Positions 45,768 to 54,565 of a stretch of 64,000 bases of DNA are shown one piece after another. Position 1 is the first letter of the stretch. Each line of letters opens with the position of its first letter. Source of the stretch: Affinirhizobium lemnae (GTDB lineage: Bacteria > Pseudomonadota > Alphaproteobacteria > Rhizobiales > Rhizobiaceae); NCBI RefSeq assembly GCF_022968395.1, contig NZ_JALJQZ010000009.1:62001-126000 (forward strand), in the 5' to 3' direction. The position numbers and the translations under genes were made by a program. A model generated the notes under the pieces. That model worked only from the letters and a program-made list of their open reading frames with translations, was not told the DNA's origin and searched no databases.

Positions 45768-46409
45768 ATGACATTCAAGCTTTTCAACCTGCTGGTACAG
45801 GCTTCGGTCTGGACAATCGGCATCAGTGCCATTTCGATTGTGATTGGCTTCATCCTGGCGCTTGGTTTGTCTGCAGCGCTCTTGTCGGCACGAAAACTTT
45901 ACCGGCGTCCGGCGGAGTTCTTCATAAGCTTTTTCCGCGGCGTGCCGCTTCTGGTGCAATTGCTGCTGATTTATAATCTGTTGCCCTTCATCGGCTTGAA
46001 TGTCCCGAGCATTGTCGCCGCCATCGTCGGGATGTCACTTTGTACCGCAGCCTATCAGGCCGAAAATCTCCGCGGCGGTTTCGAGAGCGTACCGAAGGGC
46101 TTCATCGAGGCTGCCGACATGGCAGGTCTGTCCCCCCGGCAGATTTTCATGCGCATCAAAGCGCCTATCGCGCTGAGGTTGACGTTCCCGGCGCTCGTGA
46201 ATGAGGCCATCATGATCCTCAAATCCTCCTCGCTGGTCTCGGTCGTAGGCATCGTGGAGATCACACGCATGGCGCAGGATCTCGCATCCTCAACCTACAT
46301 GCCAATCGAGATCTTTTCATCTGCCGCGATCATCTATCTGGCGATTTGCTGGATCGTTGCGATGACAGGCAAGTATGTCGAACGCTCTCTTCCGGGAGCA
46401 GTGAAATGA
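45768..46409 (+). CDS. Amino-acid-type ABC permease (HisM/GlnP family), first of two
   Basis: The 213-residue permease starts at ATG 45768; a TTG at 45738 is possible but adds nothing family-like. Hydrophobic segments occur near 10-40, 55-80, 90-105, 150-165 and 180-200. FFRGVPLLVQLLLIYNLLP and the coupling loop GFIEAADMAGLSPRQIFMRI are typical of polar amino-acid uptake permeases. It overlaps the second permease gene by four bases (ATGA). Confidence 0.9.
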   Translation: MTFKLFNLLVQASVWTIGISAISIVIGFILALGLSAALLSARKLYRRPAEFFISFFRGVPLLVQLLLIYNLLPFIGLNVPSIVAAIVGMSLCTAAYQAENLRGGFESVPKGFIEAADMAGLSPRQIFMRIKAPIALRLTFPALVNEAIMILKSSSLVSVVGIVEITRMAQDLASSTYMPIEIFSSAAIIYLAICWIVAMTGKYVERSLPGAVK

Positions 46410-47074
46410 TGTTCGATCCAAACGTCATCCTGCGTCATATGCCAGAAATCATGAGTGGTACGGCGGTCACGCTGGCGCTCTGGATTACAGGGATGCTGCT
46501 GGGCGTCATTCTAGGTTTCATCATCGCCACCCTGAGGCGCTACGGAAGCCCCCTGCTCGACGTGCCGCTGGGCCTGATTGTCGAGGTGCTGCGTGGAACG
46601 CCGTTCCTGATCCAGATATTCCTCGTCTACTACGGCGGTCCGTTCATTGGCATATCGCTGGATCCGATACCCTGCGGTCTGCTGGGTCTGAGCATTTATG
46701 CGGCCGCCTATTATTCCGAGATATTCCGGGCAGGCTACCAAGCGGTGCCGCATGGTCATTTCGAAGCAGCAGAGTGTCTCGGCCTGTCACGGTTGCAAAT
46801 CATCCGCCGCATTCTGCTGCCTGAGATGGCGCTGATCGTCCTTCCGCCCTCGGTCAATCTTGCCGTGATCCTCTTGAAGGAGTCGGCAGTCCTGTCGATC
46901 ATCACCGTGCCGGAGCTGACGACGACTGTCAGCGCGATTGGCTCGCAGGAATATGCTTTCCTCGAGGCCATCTTCCTTCTCGCCCTGATTTACTGGTTCA
47001 TCGTGGAAGCCGCTGCCCGCCTGGGACGAGCGGCCGAAGCTCGACTTTCGACCTACAGGTTTGCCGCGCCATGA
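46406..47074 (+). CDS. Amino-acid-type ABC permease, second of two
   Basis: The 222-residue permease starts at ATG 46406 inside the ATGA overlap with the preceding permease. It has VEVLRGTPFLIQIFLVYYGGP and the coupling loop GHFEAAECLGLSRLQIIRRILLP, and forms the expected heterodimer with the first permease. It overlaps the ATPase gene by four bases. Confidence 0.9.
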   Translation: MMFDPNVILRHMPEIMSGTAVTLALWITGMLLGVILGFIIATLRRYGSPLLDVPLGLIVEVLRGTPFLIQIFLVYYGGPFIGISLDPIPCGLLGLSIYAAAYYSEIFRAGYQAVPHGHFEAAECLGLSRLQIIRRILLPEMALIVLPPSVNLAVILLKESAVLSIITVPELTTTVSAIGSQEYAFLEAIFLLALIYWFIVEAAARLGRAAEARLSTYRFAAP

Positions 47075-47862
47075 CGCTTCCCGCCATTTCCGTTCAAAAT
47101 CTCGTCAAGCGTTTCGGCACATCGACCGTTCTCGAAGCGATCAACCTGACGATCCCGGCGGGGCAGGTCTCCTGCCTTATTGGTCCATCCGGCTCAGGTA
47201 AAAGTACGCTGTTGCGCTGCCTCGCATTTCTTGAAGAAGCGAGCGAAGGCATGATCACCGTGAATGGAGAAGCTCTCGGCTTCTTCGAGAACAGTCGCGG
47301 CGAACGCGAAAGACTGCCGCTTGCGCAGATCCGGCGTGTTCGCTCGCAGATCGGCATGGTCTTCCAGCAGTTCAATCTCTGGCCACACATGACGGCGCTT
47401 GGAAACGTTGCTGAGGCGTTGAAGACCGTGCACAAGGCGCCGAAGGCCGAGGCCGAAGAGCGCGCATTGGCGCAGTTGACAAAAGTGGGTCTTGCGAACC
47501 GTGCGGGCCATTATCCGTCCCAACTTTCGGGCGGACAGCAGCAGCGCGTCGCAATTGCCCGCGCACTCGCACTGCAGCCCAAGATCATGCTGTTCGACGA
47601 GCCGACATCTGCCTTGGACCCGGAACTCACTGGCGAAGTTCTCAACGTCATGCGCGACCTTGCCACCGAGGGGATGACCATGGTCGTCGTCAGCCATGAG
47701 ATTGGCTTTGCCGCGACTGTAGCGCAGCAGATCAGCTTCCTCGATCAGGGCCGGATCCTGTTTGCGGGTGCACCAGGGCACGTTTTTGCCAAGCCGCGCC
47801 ACCCGCGCCTCGAGCAGTTTCTGGATACTTATCTCGATCGCGGCGCATCCATGCTGGTATGA
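47071..47862 (+). CDS. Amino-acid-type ABC ATP-binding protein (GlnQ/HisP family)
   Basis: The 263-residue ATPase has Walker A GPSGSGKS (38-45), Q-loop FQQFNLWPHM, signature LSGGQQQR, Walker B IMLFDEPTSALD and H-loop SHE. It contains a short insert between residues 70 and 90 (GFFENSRGERERLPLAQ) seen in some family members. It completes the importer and overlaps the GntR gene by four bases. Confidence 0.92.
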   Translation: MTLPAISVQNLVKRFGTSTVLEAINLTIPAGQVSCLIGPSGSGKSTLLRCLAFLEEASEGMITVNGEALGFFENSRGERERLPLAQIRRVRSQIGMVFQQFNLWPHMTALGNVAEALKTVHKAPKAEAEERALAQLTKVGLANRAGHYPSQLSGGQQQRVAIARALALQPKIMLFDEPTSALDPELTGEVLNVMRDLATEGMTMVVVSHEIGFAATVAQQISFLDQGRILFAGAPGHVFAKPRHPRLEQFLDTYLDRGASMLV

Positions 47863-48635
47863 CGTCCATGGATACGACCCCGGATTCTGATCGAGGAGAT
47901 ACAAGCGGCAATCGCGCTTCGCTGCATCAGCGAATCATACGCGACATCGAGCAACGCATTCTCTCCACAGAATGGATGCCCGGAGACCGGATCCCATCCG
48001 AACAAGCTCTCACAGAGCAATATGGCTGTTCTCGGATGACCGTGAACAAGGCTTTGACACAACTGGCTCAGTCCGGCCTCATCCTGCGGCGGCGCAAGAC
48101 CGGAAGCGTCGTCAAGCGACAGGATACCCGCACCGCAATTCTCGCCATTTACGATGTGGCCGATGAGGTAAAGTCGCACGACCTGCCTTACCGTTATACC
48201 ATCTGCGAACGTCTCCAGCGTCACCCAACGATGCAGGAAACAACCTGTCCCGGCTTTCGGGAAAAAGAGGACCTCCTCGCGCTCACCGTGCTACATTTGG
48301 CGGACGATGAGCCTTTCTGTCTTGAAGAAAGGGTCATCAGTCTTTCCGCTGCCCCGGATGCTGCCAACGAAAGTTTTGCAAACCTTGCACCCGGCGCGTG
48401 GTTGCTCAATCACGTCGCCTGGACCACCGGCGAACACAGAATTTCTGCCGAAAGCTCCAACGCACGTGTTTCCAAGCTGCTGAAGGTCGCCAAGGGCTCG
48501 GCAATCCTTGTGGTTCAACGCCTGACCTGGCGGCAAGGCGAACCGGTCACTCGCGTTCGGCTGAACTATCCGGGCCATCAGCACAGACTGACCGCTGACT
48601 TTACACCCATCCAGGGCTTGCGCCCGACCTCCTGA
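47859..48635 (+). CDS. GntR-family regulator with UTRA domain (HutC subfamily)
   Basis: The 258-residue protein has a GntR winged helix (LHQRIIRDIEQRILSTEWMPGD followed by IPSEQALTEQYGCSRMTVNKAL, about 22-66) and a C-terminal UTRA ligand-binding domain (about 100-250, with PFCLEERVIS and the closing RLNYPGHQHRLTADF). It probably represses the surrounding operon until the imported compound or a metabolite binds. Position inside the operon, overlapping the ATPase gene, implies autoregulation. Confidence 0.9.
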   Translation: MTSMDTTPDSDRGDTSGNRASLHQRIIRDIEQRILSTEWMPGDRIPSEQALTEQYGCSRMTVNKALTQLAQSGLILRRRKTGSVVKRQDTRTAILAIYDVADEVKSHDLPYRYTICERLQRHPTMQETTCPGFREKEDLLALTVLHLADDEPFCLEERVISLSAAPDAANESFANLAPGAWLLNHVAWTTGEHRISAESSNARVSKLLKVAKGSAILVVQRLTWRQGEPVTRVRLNYPGHQHRLTADFTPIQGLRPTS

Positions 48636-48655
48636 TTGAACTTGGAGCACCGACC

Positions 48656-50005
48656 ATGGCACGTCCAGACAAACTGAAACTTGGTACATTTGTCTATACA
48701 TTCGGGTTCAATCCGGCCGCGTGGCGCCACCCGGCAGCAGATGTGCAGGGCGCGAACCGGATCGACCATCTCCTGAACGTTGCAAGGATCTCGGAAGCGG
48801 CAAAATTCGATTTCATGTTCCTGGCTGATTCCCCGGCGGCAGCCATTGGAGATGCAGAAGCGCTTTCCCGTTCTCCGACGAAAATGAACCGCTTCGAACC
48901 GCTTTCACTCATATCGGCGCTGTCTGTTCTGACCGAGCGATTGGGTTTCGTCGCGACGGCATCAACGAGTTTCTACGAGCCATTCAATCTGGCCCGGATT
49001 TTTGCCTCGATCGACCACCTGAGCGGCGGACGCGCCTGCTGGAATGTGGTGACTTCCGACCACGATGAAACCGGCTACAACTACAACTTTGACGGACTTC
49101 CGCCACACAGCTGGCGTTACGAGCGCGGTGAGGAATTCGTCGATGTCATGTTTGGCCTCTGGGACAGCTTCGAGCCGGACGCGCTCGTGCTCGATAAGGC
49201 CTCCGGGCTCTATTATGACAAGAACAAGCTGCATGTGCTGAACCACAAGGGCAAGCACTTTCAGGTGCGGGGTCCGCTCAACATCGCAGCATCTCCGCAA
49301 GGTCGCCCCGTCATCGCCCAGGCGGGTGGCTCGGAGCCCGGCATGGAACTGGCCGCCAAGACCGCCGAAATCGTTTTCAGTCTTGCCTCCAACTTGCAGC
49401 GCAACAAGGCGTTTGCGGAAAACGTCAAGGGGCGCATGGCGAAATACGGTCGTAGCACCAGCGACCTGAAGATGATGCCGGGTGTCGTGATCAATGTCGG
49501 CGCAACGAAAGCGGAAGCACAGGCGAAGGTGGATTTTCTGATCGACAATCTGCATCCGGATGTTGGCCGCTGGATGCTGGGCGAGTTCCTGGAAACGGAC
49601 CTATCCGGCGCGCCGCTCGACAAGCCGTTTCCGATGGAGCGCCTGCCCGCCGAGCCCAAGGGTTCGAAGGCGCTGTTCGAGGAACTGACGGATTACATCC
49701 GTCAAGGGCATACGCTCGGTGAACTCATCCGGCATTATGCCGAGAAAAGCACCGGCAACGGGATCACCGGCACGCCCACAGAAATCGCGGATTTCATGGA
49801 GGAATGGTTTAAGGCGGGGGCAGCCGATGGCTTCATTCTGATGTGCCCGACGCTACCGGCAAGTCTGACCGATTTCGTAGAATTGGTCCTGCCGGAACTG
49901 CGCAGGCGCGGGCTCTTCCGCGAAGAGTATGAAGGAAAGACATTGAGGGACAATCTGGGTCTCTCCATGCCGCAGAACCGCTATACGGCGGCCCGCAACG
50001 CCTAA
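48656..50005 (+). CDS. FMN-dependent monooxygenase, NtaA/SnaA/DszA family
   Basis: The 449-residue protein is full length for the group of luciferase-like flavin monooxygenases that includes NtaA, DszA and CmoJ/YtnJ: KLGTFVYTFGFNPAAWRHP at the start, STSFYEPFNLARIFASIDHLSGGRACWNVVTS (about 102-133), PVIAQAGGSEPGM and a C-terminal DGFILMCPTLP. It needs reduced FMN from a reductase, which is not encoded nearby. GGAG precedes the ATG. Next to an amino-acid-type importer, cleavage of C-S or C-N bonds of an imported amino-acid derivative is a reasonable hypothesis. Confidence 0.88.
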   Translation: MARPDKLKLGTFVYTFGFNPAAWRHPAADVQGANRIDHLLNVARISEAAKFDFMFLADSPAAAIGDAEALSRSPTKMNRFEPLSLISALSVLTERLGFVATASTSFYEPFNLARIFASIDHLSGGRACWNVVTSDHDETGYNYNFDGLPPHSWRYERGEEFVDVMFGLWDSFEPDALVLDKASGLYYDKNKLHVLNHKGKHFQVRGPLNIAASPQGRPVIAQAGGSEPGMELAAKTAEIVFSLASNLQRNKAFAENVKGRMAKYGRSTSDLKMMPGVVINVGATKAEAQAKVDFLIDNLHPDVGRWMLGEFLETDLSGAPLDKPFPMERLPAEPKGSKALFEELTDYIRQGHTLGELIRHYAEKSTGNGITGTPTEIADFMEEWFKAGAADGFILMCPTLPASLTDFVELVLPELRRRGLFREEYEGKTLRDNLGLSMPQNRYTAARNA

Positions 50006-50010
50006 GGATT

Positions 50011-50031
50011 GGGGTGGCGTGAAGCCACCCC
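50011..50031. terminator. Terminator hairpin between convergent genes
   Basis: GGGGTGGC (50011-50018), loop GTGAA and GCCACCCC (50024-50031) make a perfect GC-rich 8-bp stem in the 33 bases between the monooxygenase stop and the ftsK stop. It can form on either strand; the following T-run is weak on both. Confidence 0.7.
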
Positions 50032-50038
50032 GTTCAAT

Positions 50039-52744
50039 TCAGCCCTCGTCAGAACCGGGTGTGCGCCCGGAGATGATCTCGCGCTTGCCGACATGGTTTG
50101 CAGGACCGACCAGACCCTCCTGCTCCATCCGTTCGACCAGTGAGGCCGCACGGTTGTAACCAATGGACAGGCGGCGCTGGATGTAGGAAGTCGAGCACTT
50201 GCGATCTTTCATCACGACCTTGATCGCCTTCTCATAAAGATCGTCACCCTCTTCCGCACCCATGTTGGTCCGGTCGAACACGGCGCCTTCTTCCTCGGCC
50301 TCCGCATCGATCTCGCTCTCATCTTCGGTGACGGTGCCCAGATAGTCAGGACGTCCCTGCGCCTTCAGATGCGTCACGACATGTTCGACTTCCGCATCGG
50401 AAACGAATGGTCCGTGCACGCGCATGATGCGCCCGCCACCGGCCATGTGCAGCATATCGCCCTGCCCCAACAGATGCTCGGCACCCTGTTCGCCCAGAAT
50501 GGTGCGGCTGTCGATCTTGGACGTAACCTGGAAGGAGATGCGCGTCGGGAAGTTGGCCTTGATCGTACCGGTGATGACATCGACCGATGGCCGCTGTGTC
50601 GCCATGATCAGATGGATGCCTGCCGCACGTGCCATCTGCGCCAGACGCTGGATGGCGCCTTCGATCTCCTTGCCCGCCACCATCATCAGGTCAGCCATTT
50701 CATCGACGATGACGACGATATACGGCATCGGCGACAGATCGAGTTCCTGATCTTCGTAGACGATCTCGCCAGAATGTCTGTCGAAGCCTGTCTGAACGCT
50801 GACGGTGATCGTCTCGCCCTTCTCCCGCGCCTGTGCTGCGCGCTGATTGTAGCCATCGATATTGCGAACACCGAGGCGCGACATCTTGCGATAGCGATCT
50901 TCCATTTCGCGGACCGCCCATTTCAGCGCCAGCACGGCCTTCTTGGGATCGGTCACGACCGGGGTCAGCAGGTGCGGAATGCCGTCATAGACGGAAAGCT
51001 CCAGCATCTTGGGGTCGATCATGATCATGCGGCACTCTTCCGGACGAAGCCGATAAAGCAGAGACAGGATCATGGTGTTGATGGCAACCGACTTGCCAGA
51101 GCCGGTGGTACCAGCGACCAGAAGGTGCGGCATCTTCGCCAGCTCGGCAATGACAGGCTCGCCACCGATCGTCTTGCCCAGGCACAGCGGCAGGCGATGC
51201 TTGGTCTCCCAATAGTCCTCACACTCGATGAGTTCGCGGAAAAAGACCATTTCGCGCACGGCGTTCGGCAGTTCGATGCCAATGACGTTACGTCCGGGGA
51301 CCACGGCAACGCGCGCCGAAAGTGCTGACATCGAACGGGCGATGTCGTCGGCCAGACCGATGACGCGGGACGATTTGACACCCGGCGCCGGTTCGAATTC
51401 GTAAAGCGTTACCACCGGACCGGGGCGAACATCGATGATTTCACCCTTGACGCCGAAATCCTCCAGAATGCTTTCCAGAAGGCCCGCGCTCTGCTGAAGC
51501 GCATCAGGCTGCAGCGCCTCGGTCTGCTGTCCATAGGGCTGCTGCAGAAGAGAGATCGGCGGGAACTCGTAATTCTCGTCGCTCGGACGCACGGTGCGAT
51601 GATCGTCGAGGCCCGGAAGCGTGATGGTCGGACGCGATGAGATCGGTACAATGGTTCTGGGCGGCTGAGCCACTTGTGCAACAGGCGGTTCAAATACCAC
51701 TTCTGGAACAGGCGCGGCAATCTGGGATTCCGCGGCAATTTCCATTGCCTGAGATGTCGCTTCAGCAATCAGCGGAAGATCGTCAAGCGAATGAGCGCCC
51801 TGCCAGACCGTGGTCCAGTTGAAGGAAACGGTATTGGAAATCGTCAACTGATTGGCGACAGCGACATAGGGTGCAACCGATTCAGCTGCCGAAACCTGCG
51901 GAGCCGGGACCGGCTCGATTGCGGCAACCGTTTTCTGCGGCTCTGCACGCCGAACTTCGCGATAAAGGGAAACGATCGAATTTTGCAATGCCGGGCGTGG
52001 CTGACGAATGACTTCGGCCGGACGACGCGGCAGGAATGGTGTTGCGACAGGAGCAGAGGCCACAGCGACGTCGGCAACCGGAAAATCTCCCTCGAAGAAC
52101 GCAAAATCAGAGAGCCAAGGCAGACTGGTTTCCGGCTTTGCAGTCATCGGCTGCGCCAACTCTGGCTGGACGGAAGCCTCCGGGTTCTGCGGAACTGATG
52201 GCTGCACCGCTTCGGCAACAGGTGCCGGGGCCTCGGCTGGTGCTACATCCGCCTTCAGTTCGGCCTCTTCCGGCTGATAGTTCGGGCGCGCGCGCTTCAC
52301 GATCAGGGCTCTTGGTGATGGCTGCGGCCGGACCTTGGGCTGAACCGGTGGCTGGTTGGCAACAGGCTGCTGCATGGCTTGCGCTGCGCCCTGCAGCGCA
52401 TTGACCAGGAGTTCCGGTGCAAGGGTTTCCGCAGCCGCTTGGGGCTTGGCCATATCCAGCGGTTCAACCAGACGGCTTTCCGCCGCGGGCTTGCGTTCTT
52501 CCGGCGCCAGCGGTGAAAGCTCGTTGCGGGTGCGCTTCGGAATTGCGCTCTCCGGTGTGCGCGTAAAGCGAACATTCGGCGCCAGCTTGAATGCGGCCTG
52601 CCACGGCGCCTGATCCAGCGGCACCTCCGGCGGGCGCTGAGCGGTCGTCATCCGGTTATCCCGAACGGGCTGACCCTGCGGATCCGGTTCCGCAGAGGGT
52701 TCGTTCTGGAGGGAATTGGGGAAGTTGTTTCGATTGAATTGCAT
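50039..52744 (-). CDS. ftsK: FtsK/SpoIIIE-family DNA translocase without membrane segments
   Basis: Starting at ATG 52744 gives 901 residues (a TTG at 52762 would add six). The first 400 residues are rich in Pro, Ala, Glu and Gln and look disordered, with no transmembrane helices. The motor follows: [27 protein letters not shown] (alpha/beta), Walker [10 protein letters not shown] (about 544-552), Walker [10 protein letters not shown] (about 675-683) and a C-terminal winged gamma domain ([24 protein letters not shown]). The motor and KOPS-reading domain are intact, so it should translocate chromosomal DNA, but the usual N-terminal membrane anchor is absent. A membrane-anchored FtsK is presumably encoded elsewhere. 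Confidence 0.93.
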   Translation of the reverse strand: MQFNRNNFPNSLQNEPSAEPDPQGQPVRDNRMTTAQRPPEVPLDQAPWQAAFKLAPNVRFTRTPESAIPKRTRNELSPLAPEERKPAAESRLVEPLDMAKPQAAAETLAPELLVNALQGAAQAMQQPVANQPPVQPKVRPQPSPRALIVKRARPNYQPEEAELKADVAPAEAPAPVAEAVQPSVPQNPEASVQPELAQPMTAKPETSLPWLSDFAFFEGDFPVADVAVASAPVATPFLPRRPAEVIRQPRPALQNSIVSLYREVRRAEPQKTVAAIEPVPAPQVSAAESVAPYVAVANQLTISNTVSFNWTTVWQGAHSLDDLPLIAEATSQAMEIAAESQIAAPVPEVVFEPPVAQVAQPPRTIVPISSRPTITLPGLDDHRTVRPSDENYEFPPISLLQQPYGQQTEALQPDALQQSAGLLESILEDFGVKGEIIDVRPGPVVTLYEFEPAPGVKSSRVIGLADDIARSMSALSARVAVVPGRNVIGIELPNAVREMVFFRELIECEDYWETKHRLPLCLGKTIGGEPVIAELAKMPHLLVAGTTGSGKSVAINTMILSLLYRLRPEECRMIMIDPKMLELSVYDGIPHLLTPVVTDPKKAVLALKWAVREMEDRYRKMSRLGVRNIDGYNQRAAQAREKGETITVSVQTGFDRHSGEIVYEDQELDLSPMPYIVVIVDEMADLMMVAGKEIEGAIQRLAQMARAAGIHLIMATQRPSVDVITGTIKANFPTRISFQVTSKIDSRTILGEQGAEHLLGQGDMLHMAGGGRIMRVHGPFVSDAEVEHVVTHLKAQGRPDYLGTVTEDESEIDAEAEEEGAVFDRTNMGAEEGDDLYEKAIKVVMKDRKCSTSYIQRRLSIGYNRAASLVERMEQEGLVGPANHVGKREIISGRTPGSDEG

Positions 52745-52945
52745 GATACCGACCGCGTACAAAATGGCATCACTATGAGTAAAAAATAAAGGTTAATGGC
52801 TCCTTTAGATCGAAGTCGAGGCGAGCTTGCAGGGCGGCAAAATTTGCCTATCAAAATCAAGGCGGCAGAGCATCATGTACCTGAATATAAACGATAATTT
52901 TTCGACGCTTTTTCGGTCGGCCGCGTTCACTTTTTCTCTTTGCGT

Positions 52946-53509
52946 CTACCCGAAGGATTGCTCTGAGAGCAAGTCTTCTGCCTCATCGCGATCCATGGCG
53001 AAGACCTTGGCTCCAACCTCGAATGAAAAACCCTGACGGGCAAAGGCCGATAGCTCTTTCGCCTTCTGCTTGTCATCCAGCTCCGCACGTCTGAAGGGTC
53101 CAAAGGCACGGCGGCGGGCATAGATGACGGCTGCCACGAGGTCGTTTGCTTCGCTCACCGCCTCGTCGGCAATTTCGCGCGCCACACCCTTCTGTACCAG
53201 CGTCTGGCGGATTGCCTTCTTCGATTTTCCGGCGCGTTGAGAGGAGCGCGTCCGGATATCGGCATAGGCGTTGTCATCAAGCGCCTTCACGCTGTAACCA
53301 AATGCGACAGCTTCCGCTGCCAGAGCAGTTATTTGCTCCGCAGTAATACCTTCGAATTTGTCGCGCGCCTTGCGTGCAATAGCATCGGCCAACTGTCGCT
53401 CGGTCATCATCCGCTTCGAAAGACGGTAGGCCGCAGAATTCTTGGCCCAGGCCAGCATGCGTGGCGTGGGCTTCGTATCCTGCTCTTCACTTTGGCTCGT
53501 TTCCATCAT
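52946..53509 (-). CDS. recX: RecX-family regulatory protein
   Basis: The 187-residue protein shows the three-helix repeat pattern of RecX: AYRLSKRMMTERQLADAIARKA (about 27-48), IRTRSSQRAGKSKKAIRQTLVQKGV with following EIADEAV, and KAKELSAFARQGFSFEVGAKVF. Sequence and length (150-190 usual) agree with the family, which inhibits or modulates RecA filaments. No recA is adjacent here. It is on the same strand as ftsK, 201 bases upstream of the ftsK start. Confidence 0.85.
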   Translation of the reverse strand: MMETSQSEEQDTKPTPRMLAWAKNSAAYRLSKRMMTERQLADAIARKARDKFEGITAEQITALAAEAVAFGYSVKALDDNAYADIRTRSSQRAGKSKKAIRQTLVQKGVAREIADEAVSEANDLVAAVIYARRRAFGPFRRAELDDKQKAKELSAFARQGFSFEVGAKVFAMDRDEAEDLLSEQSFG

Positions 53510-53534
53510 CCCGTTCTATCGGATTGGAAGCTGA

Positions 53535-53556
53535 TCTGTGAAGCGACGAACACAGA
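53535..53556 (-). terminator. Weak hairpin after the TRAP binding-protein gene
   Basis: TCTGTG and CACAGA form a 6-bp stem with a 10-base loop three bases past the TRAP binding-protein stop, before recX. No U-run follows, so it is only a possible end of the thi-TRAP operon. Confidence 0.25.
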
Positions 53557-53559
53557 GTT

Positions 53560-54552
53560 TCAGGCCGAGGCTATGGCCTCGATCTTTTGCATGCCGCCAA
53601 CGATGGCACTGAATTCATTCCAGACGGATCTGGCGCCGTTTCTCCAGGCATCTAGGTTTTCCGGCTGGATTACCTTTCCACCCTTTGCAGCAGCCTGTTC
53701 CATGGACCGAGCCTCATCCTCGACAATCAGCCGATTGAAGTACTCCGCACCGTCCTGTGCAGCCTTGGTCAGAACCACCTGCTCTTCCGAGGACAGCCCG
53801 CCCCAGAAACTCGCCGCAAAATAGACCACGCCCGAAGCGCGGATGTGGGCGGTCTCCGTTAGGTACGGCACGACCTCATAGAGCTTGAACCCGGCATAGG
53901 CCGACTTCGTCAGATCCATGGCATCCGCCACGCCGGTCGAAAGTGCATTATAGGTTTCCGTGATCGGAATACCGATGGGAGAAGCGCCATAGGCACTCCA
54001 GAGTTTGGTATGGAGCGGGCTTTGAATGACCCGGATCCGCTTGCCGCGCAGGGCATCCGGCGACGTGATCGGCTCCTTCGTGAGCAGATGGCGGGCGCCG
54101 TAGTCTATGAACGCAGATGCTATGAAATTCTGTTTCGCGAGCTTCGCTTGCAGCTCCGATCCGGTTGCTCCTGTGACGACGCGGCGAAGATGTGCCGGAT
54201 CCTTGAACAGGAAGGGTAGATCAAGGATCTGAAGTTCCGGTACCCAACCGGAAAGAGCCGAAACGGTCGAGAGGCTTGCCTGTACGGAACCGAGGCGGCT
54301 CGCCTCGGCCACTTCCTTCTCCCCTCCCAGCGCGCCGTTCGGCACGATGTTGAAGCGGAAGCGCCCGGGCAGCTTCGTTTCAACCTGCTGTGCGATAAAG
54401 CGCCAGATCTTTGTCTCAGGCTTGTCTTCGCCAAGGAGAGAGGCAACCGTGATCGTCGTCGTTTTGGCAGCTGCCGATCGCGCCAGAAACGGTGCTGCCA
54501 ACGCAGCGGTCATGGTGCTTTTCACAAAAAGACGACGCGAAATGGAAGACAT
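53560..54552 (-). CDS. TRAP transporter periplasmic binding protein (DctP family)
   Basis: The 330-residue protein has a twin-arginine-type signal (SISRRLFVKSTMTAALAA, cleavage near AAA-KTTT at 29) and the DctP fold: GALGGEKEVAEASRLGSVQASLS, LDLPFLFKDPAHLRRVV, and KRIRVIQSPLHTKLWSAYGASPIGIPITETYNALSTGVADAMD with the conserved Arg that usually binds a ligand carboxylate. It lies 13 bases after the DctQM gene and is the apparent last gene of the TPP-riboswitch operon. Its ligand may therefore be a thiamin-related compound. Confidence 0.9.
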   Translation of the reverse strand: MSSISRRLFVKSTMTAALAAPFLARSAAAKTTTITVASLLGEDKPETKIWRFIAQQVETKLPGRFRFNIVPNGALGGEKEVAEASRLGSVQASLSTVSALSGWVPELQILDLPFLFKDPAHLRRVVTGATGSELQAKLAKQNFIASAFIDYGARHLLTKEPITSPDALRGKRIRVIQSPLHTKLWSAYGASPIGIPITETYNALSTGVADAMDLTKSAYAGFKLYEVVPYLTETAHIRASGVVYFAASFWGGLSSEEQVVLTKAAQDGAEYFNRLIVEDEARSMEQAAAKGGKVIQPENLDAWRNGARSVWNEFSAIVGGMQKIEAIASA

Positions 54553-54565
54553 GTTCTGAGACCTT

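Noticed and set aside
52958..52972. TTGCTC-TGA-GAGCAA hairpin as a recX terminator
   Set aside because: It lies within the recX coding sequence before the stop and is followed by an A-run rather than a T-run on the coding strand.
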